Part shown: positions 8,795-11,329 of the stretch, one piece after another
Position numbering within the stretch: the stretch's first letter is position 1
Layout: the number at the start of each line of letters is the position of its first letter
DNA from: Physocladia obscura
Lineage: Eukaryota > Chytridiomycota > Chytridiomycetes > Chytridiales > Chytriomycetaceae
Length of the DNA stretch: 11,329 bases
Assembly: GCA_027596945.1 (NCBI GenBank)
Contig: JADGJH010001206.1
Span: forward strand, 1 to 11,329
Reading direction: 5' to 3'
Made by a program: the position numbers and the translations under genes
Notes under the pieces: generated by a model
What the model saw: the letters and a program-made list of their open reading frames with translations, nothing else
Databases searched by the model: none
What the model was told of the DNA's origin: nothing

Positions 8795-9180
8795 ATGGCG
8801 GCAACAACAACCATCGATTCTTTCTTCAAGAAAATCAAAGCAGATTCATCGCAAACGTCAAGCATATCAGAAATATTCGAAATAAAACCGAAAATCGACA
8901 CTCAAATTGCGGGCCGTCTGGTATCGTGAGTGTTGTTTTTCTGCTTTTTGCCGTTTGGATGCCTAAATTGTACATGACAAATTCAATCTATTTGCCGGCA
9001 TTCACGACCACAAAAATACTTCACCCTTCGCTCAGCCGCCCAATGGCAGTTCGCCAAGCTATTGCAATGGGCTACAAAACCGCAAATAATACCCCAGGCA
9101 ATACCAACGTGTCTCTCCACTTTCAGCAAAACATGCAAATCACCAACTCAAAAAAGCGCGACCGTGATCGCGATGATTAA
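8795..9180 (+). CDS. Small protein with an N-terminal PIP-box-like motif, function unknown
   Basis: Exons 8795-8925 and 9036-9180 join through TC/C to give 91 residues. The 110-base intron has a strong GTGAGT donor and a CTCAG acceptor. Near the N terminus is [10 protein letters not shown] (4-13), which fits the PCNA-interacting pattern Q-x-x-hydrophobic-x-x-F-F except that the first Gln is Thr. Such motifs sit at the extreme N terminus of several DNA replication and repair proteins. The remainder is Ser/Thr-rich, then [14 protein letters not shown], a [15 protein letters not shown] segment and a charged end [10 protein letters not shown] recognise no enzyme domain and cannot name a family. 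Without splicing the frame stops at the TGA at 8926-8929 region, supporting the intron. The head-to-head position with the cell-cycle kinase would suit co-regulated replication functions, but that is inference. Confidence 0.6.
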
Positions 9181-9653
9181 TTTTTTTGATATTTGCATGT
9201 CTATTAGTTATTTTGCGTTTTTTTTTCTTTTGCGGCTGTAAATTATCACACAATTATTTGTGAACAAGCATTCATTGTTTAGTTACTGTGACCTGCTTTC
9301 CGATTGTTTTCAAATTAAACATTTGATTGTATCATAATTACACTCAATTTATTTTTACTACCATGTCATTATTAATCCAAGGCAAAGGAAGCATGCTTGC
9401 ATTAACACCAAAAGAAACAGTAGTGGGTCAATCTTGAAAAATGACCAAATGTCTCTAAAGCTGACGAACGAAAAAATGCTTTCTCAACCTTATTAAAACA
9501 CAAGCACATGCATATGAGAGTTAAAAATAAAAAAAAAGATACATTTTTATTTGAACTAACAACAGCAGAAAGGATAGATTCTTCCAAACAATGAGAGGGG
9601 GTAATAACATGATTTCAACCACTTTCCTTGCAACTTTGATTGTGTGCATTCTG
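9181..9653. other. Intergenic stretch with no gene seen
   Basis: About 470 AT-rich bases between the PIP-box gene and the retrotransposon block. A 61-codon minus-strand frame at 9402-9587 has no motif and is probably chance. I see no tRNA, repeat family or transposon end here, so the left boundary of the inserted DNA is not marked by a clear terminal repeat. Confidence 0.5.
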
Positions 9654-9705
9654 ATTAAATTCTACTATGGGCATCTTCATCTTTTCTTTATTATTTTTAT
9701 CCATT
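9654..9705 (+). repeat. Left copy of a diverged ~55-base direct repeat
   Basis: Begins ATTAAATTCTACTATGGGCA and aligns over its whole length with 10033-10087, which begins ATTGAATTCTGCTATGGGTA. The two differ by about five transitions and a few one-base gaps. The copia reverse-transcriptase similarity starts a few bases after this copy ends. Confidence 0.75.
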
Positions 9706-9712
9706 CTTAGAC

Positions 9713-10030
9713 ATGGACAAGAAATTGCTTAGATTGGATCATTCACGCTATATTCGTGATCTAGTCACGAAATTTGAAGCTGATTACAGTGTTCCACGTG
9801 CTACTCCAATGCTACACAAGTTAACACTGCCACCAATCAAGGATGATGAAGATCTTGTCAACAAGCCTTATAGAAGTCTGATTGGAAGCTTGATGTATCC
9901 AGCTGTTTGGACAAGACCTGATATCTCATTTGCTGTCGGAGCATTGTCACAACACAACAACAAGCCAGGAAACATGCACTGGAAAGCTGCAATTGATGTG
10001 GTTCGTTATTTGAAAGGTCATGCAGGACTT
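9713..10030 (+). pseudogene. Ty1/copia reverse-transcriptase C-terminal fragment
   Basis: A 107-residue frame containing the copia landmarks in order: DHSRYIRDLVTKF, then ATPM, then PYRSLIGSLMYPAVWTRPDI, FAVGALSQ and HWKAAIDVVRYLKG. This is the end of the copia reverse transcriptase and connection to RNase H. The catalytic YVDD region upstream and the whole RNase H domain downstream are missing, so it cannot work. The similarity stops after RYLKGHAGL at a TAA. There is no frameshift within the fragment, suggesting it is younger than the gag piece to the right or under no more decay than the edges. It is bracketed by the ~55-base direct repeats. Confidence 0.92.
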
Positions 10031-10032
10031 TA

Positions 10033-10087
10033 ATTGAATTCTGCTATGGGTATCCTCATCTCTTCTTTATTATGTTTTATTCCCATT
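10033..10087 (+). repeat. Right copy of a diverged ~55-base direct repeat
   Basis: Partner of 9654-9705; it shares CTATGGG, TCATCT and TTCTTTATTAT words in the same order. It starts within a few bases of the end of the reverse-transcriptase similarity. Confidence 0.75.
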
Positions 10088-10191
10088 TGTATTCTTTATT
10101 ATTTTACTCTGTCTGTTAGTTTTATCTTTAGTTTATTCTTTTACTTCTTCTCTTTTTGTTCCTTGTGGTGGACTTTGAGTTTTTGGGGGAG
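10088..10191 (+). other. T-rich internal 3' region ending in a polypurine tract
   Basis: A pyrimidine-rich stretch with no protein motif, followed by TTTTTGGGGGAG (10180-10191) directly against the TGTTG start of the LTR. A G-rich polypurine tract adjoining the LTR is the plus-strand primer site of LTR retrotransposons, so this marks the 3' end of an element lying to the left. Confidence 0.7.
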
Positions 10192-10504
10192 TGTTGCGAT
10201 GATCAAGTTGGATTTCTGGTTAGTAAGCGGACTAGTAATCATTTGAAATGTGGATTGGGGAACAATGACTGTGCCACTGATGATGCAATGTGGAACTTGA
10301 GGAAGAATGACTGTGCCACCGATGATGCAATGTGGATGAGCAACAAGAAAAAGATATTTAAGGACTGGAAAACTGGACTTTGTTTCTTTTTAGTTTTGTT
10401 GTTAAATCTTTTGTGTTTACTGGCACTGTCTTGTATTGACAGTATTGCCCCAATACATTAGCATCTGATCCACTTGGCACCAATTGTATTTGGTTATTTC
10501 AACA
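10192..10504 (+). mobile_element. Copia-type LTR, 313 bases
   Basis: Starts TGTTG and ends CAACA, a five-base terminal inverted repeat of the usual TG..CA type. It is preceded by a polypurine tract and followed at once by a primer-binding-site-like sequence and a gag gene, so both borders are independently supported. It contains a 31-base internal direct repeat. No second LTR copy lies in the window, so identity between LTRs cannot be used to date it and no target-site duplication can be checked. Confidence 0.8.
10264..10336 (+). repeat. 31-base direct repeat inside the LTR, period 42
   Basis: Copies at 10264-10294 and 10306-10336, each starting AATGACTGTGCCAC and ending GATGATGCAATGTGGA, differ at a single base (T or C). 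Duplicated blocks in LTR promoters (U3) are often enhancer-like. Confidence 0.9.
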
Positions 10505-10517
10505 CGTTATCAGCACC
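10505..10517 (+). other. Primer-binding site, complementary to a tRNA-Ile-like anticodon arm
   Basis: CGTTATCAGCACC begins directly after the LTR's CAACA. Its reverse complement GGTGCTGATAACG resembles the anticodon arm of eukaryotic tRNA-Ile, with loop CTGATAA holding the anticodon GAT. It does not end in the TGG expected for pairing with a mature tRNA 3' CCA end. Copia-type elements are known that prime from an internal tRNA fragment (Drosophila copia uses a half tRNA-iMet). The tRNA identity is inferred from memory of tRNA-Ile. Confidence 0.6.
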
Positions 10518-10531
10518 AAGACTCACTGGCA

Positions 10532-11329
10532 ATGAGCAAAGATGGCGCCTATAGAGCAATCTTTAACTTTGATGCTACTTTGGCCAACTGGCCTGTTTTC
10601 TCCTTGAAATTTTGAACCTATATTGAAGGCAAGGAGATACTTTATGTGATTGATCAAATCAATGATGTCCCAGATCCTGAGGACAGTGACGAGGTGCAAG
10701 AGTTGCTTGCTGTTCAAGCAAAGACCCGTCGCAAGCATGATGCTATTGTTTGATTATACCTTATTAACAAAATTGATGCATCAGTGTTAGGTCTCATCTC
10801 TGAGCTACAAACTGCTTATGATATGTGAGAGAAATTACAGTCACAGTTTGCCCTTAGCTCTGCCACTACTCGTCTCACTTTGATCAACAAACTATTGTAT
10901 ACTTGCTACAAGTCTGGTTCTGATGGCCACACATTTGTCATCATTGGTGTTGGTGGCTAATACTATCAAATTTAGTGGAACCTTTGACATTGATTAACTA
11001 TTGATAGTTGCGATATTGTGTTTAATTCCTGAAGGCACTGAATGGCGTTCTACTGCAGAATTGTTGAAGACTCTTGATGCTTCTGTGACTATTGATAAAG
11101 TGAAACGCCGCTTGATGGAGAGATCTGTTGAAATATCAGGATCTCACAGGTTTATCAAGCCAAAGTCTGAAAAACTTGGCACTTTCAATGCTGGAGAGAA
11201 GAAGCAATCTGAAGTGACTTGTTATGCTTGGACATATTACTTGGAAGTGTCTTGATAAGAAGGCAAAGCAACACTACTTTGAAGAAAGAAAGAAGAACTG
11301 GGGAAATAATAAACCTAATGATGACAAGC
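10532..11329 (+). pseudogene. Broken copia gag gene, continuing past the window
   Basis: From ATG at 10532 the frame encodes a UBN2-type copia Gag, with TYIEGKEILYVID, SVLGLISELQTAYDM and EKLQSQFALSS...TRLTLINKLLY in order. It is interrupted by TGA at 10613, 10751 and 10826, then TAA at 10958. The third TGA sits where copia Gags have Trp (DMWEKLQ), so it is a TGG-to-TGA change. A shift of frame between 10958 and 11001 resumes Gag (ILCLIPEGTEW, then TIDKVKRRLMERS). The CCHC zinc knuckle begins at 11220 (CYAC) but lacks several bases before GHITWKC, 11230-11250, so the spacing between the second Cys and the His is short and the frame shifts again. The last frame stays open to the window end with a basic, Asn-rich run. 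Non-functional as it stands. Confidence 0.88.

Noticed and set aside
10034..10246. Hydrophobic 70-codon frame that looks like a membrane protein
   Set aside because: Its hydrophobicity comes from T-rich non-coding DNA, and it runs across the polypurine tract and the LTR border.
10613..10828. TGA read as tryptophan (alternative genetic code)
   Set aside because: pICln and the GPI-like gene both end in TGA, Trp in the intact genes is TGG, and the gag region also has a frameshift and a deletion. Ordinary decay explains the TGA codons.
10532..11260. Repeat-induced point mutation (RIP) as the cause of the gag stops
   Set aside because: CA and TG dinucleotides remain common in this stretch and the Trp-to-TGA change is not in the preferred CpA context. 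Most other codons look unmutated.
1..11329. CRISPR arrays, tRNA and rRNA genes, bacterial operons
   Set aside because: No regularly spaced repeats, no tRNA-like B-box with a matching A-box, no rRNA sequence, and the genes are spliced eukaryotic genes.

Overview
The window is nuclear DNA from a eukaryote with compact, intron-bearing genes. The most economical reading is a zoosporic (flagellated) early-diverging fungus or a close relative. A Pho85-type cyclin-dependent kinase with the fungal combination of PSTAIRE helix, serine in the T-loop, APD instead of APE and a polyglutamine tail points to fungi. A radial-spoke-head-1-like MORN protein, a component of motile cilia, points to a lineage that still makes a flagellum. 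Introns are 43 to 115 bases, always GT..AG, with loose donor sites. TGA, TAA and TAG are all used as stops, so the genetic code looks standard. The species is inference; I cannot run a search.

Left part (1-1257): AT-rich DNA with one unrecognised short frame and a broken ankyrin-like remnant. Middle-left (1258-3179): two housekeeping genes in tandem on the plus strand, mitochondrial GrpE (1 intron) and the methylosome subunit pICln (2 introns). Region 3331-5026 (minus): a decayed, intronless gene-sized reading frame of about 1.7 kb with at least two internal stops left in each of its later segments and three or more frameshifts; I cannot assign its family. Middle (5202-9180): two divergent pairs. 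A Ser/Thr-rich, cysteine-containing protein with a GPI-like tail (minus, 1 intron) faces the RSPH1-like gene (plus, 3 introns). A Pho85-like kinase (minus, 4 introns) faces a small PIP-box-like protein (plus, 1 intron), with only 83 bases between start codons. RSPH1 and the kinase converge.

Right part (9654-11329): Ty1/copia retrotransposon material. A truncated reverse-transcriptase fragment is bracketed by a diverged ~55-base direct repeat, then come a polypurine tract, a complete-looking 313-base LTR, a primer-binding site that resembles the complement of a tRNA-Ile anticodon arm, and a gag gene broken by three TGA stops, a frameshift and a small deletion in its zinc knuckle. The LTR therefore has a 3' internal end on its left and a 5' internal start on its right, as in a tandem of two elements sharing one LTR.

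The cellular genes are unrelated in pathway (mitochondrial protein folding, snRNP assembly, cilium, cell-cycle/nutrient signalling, cell surface). I see no operon-like or defence-system logic. The exon models were built by hand from reading frame, splice signals and remembered family alignments.
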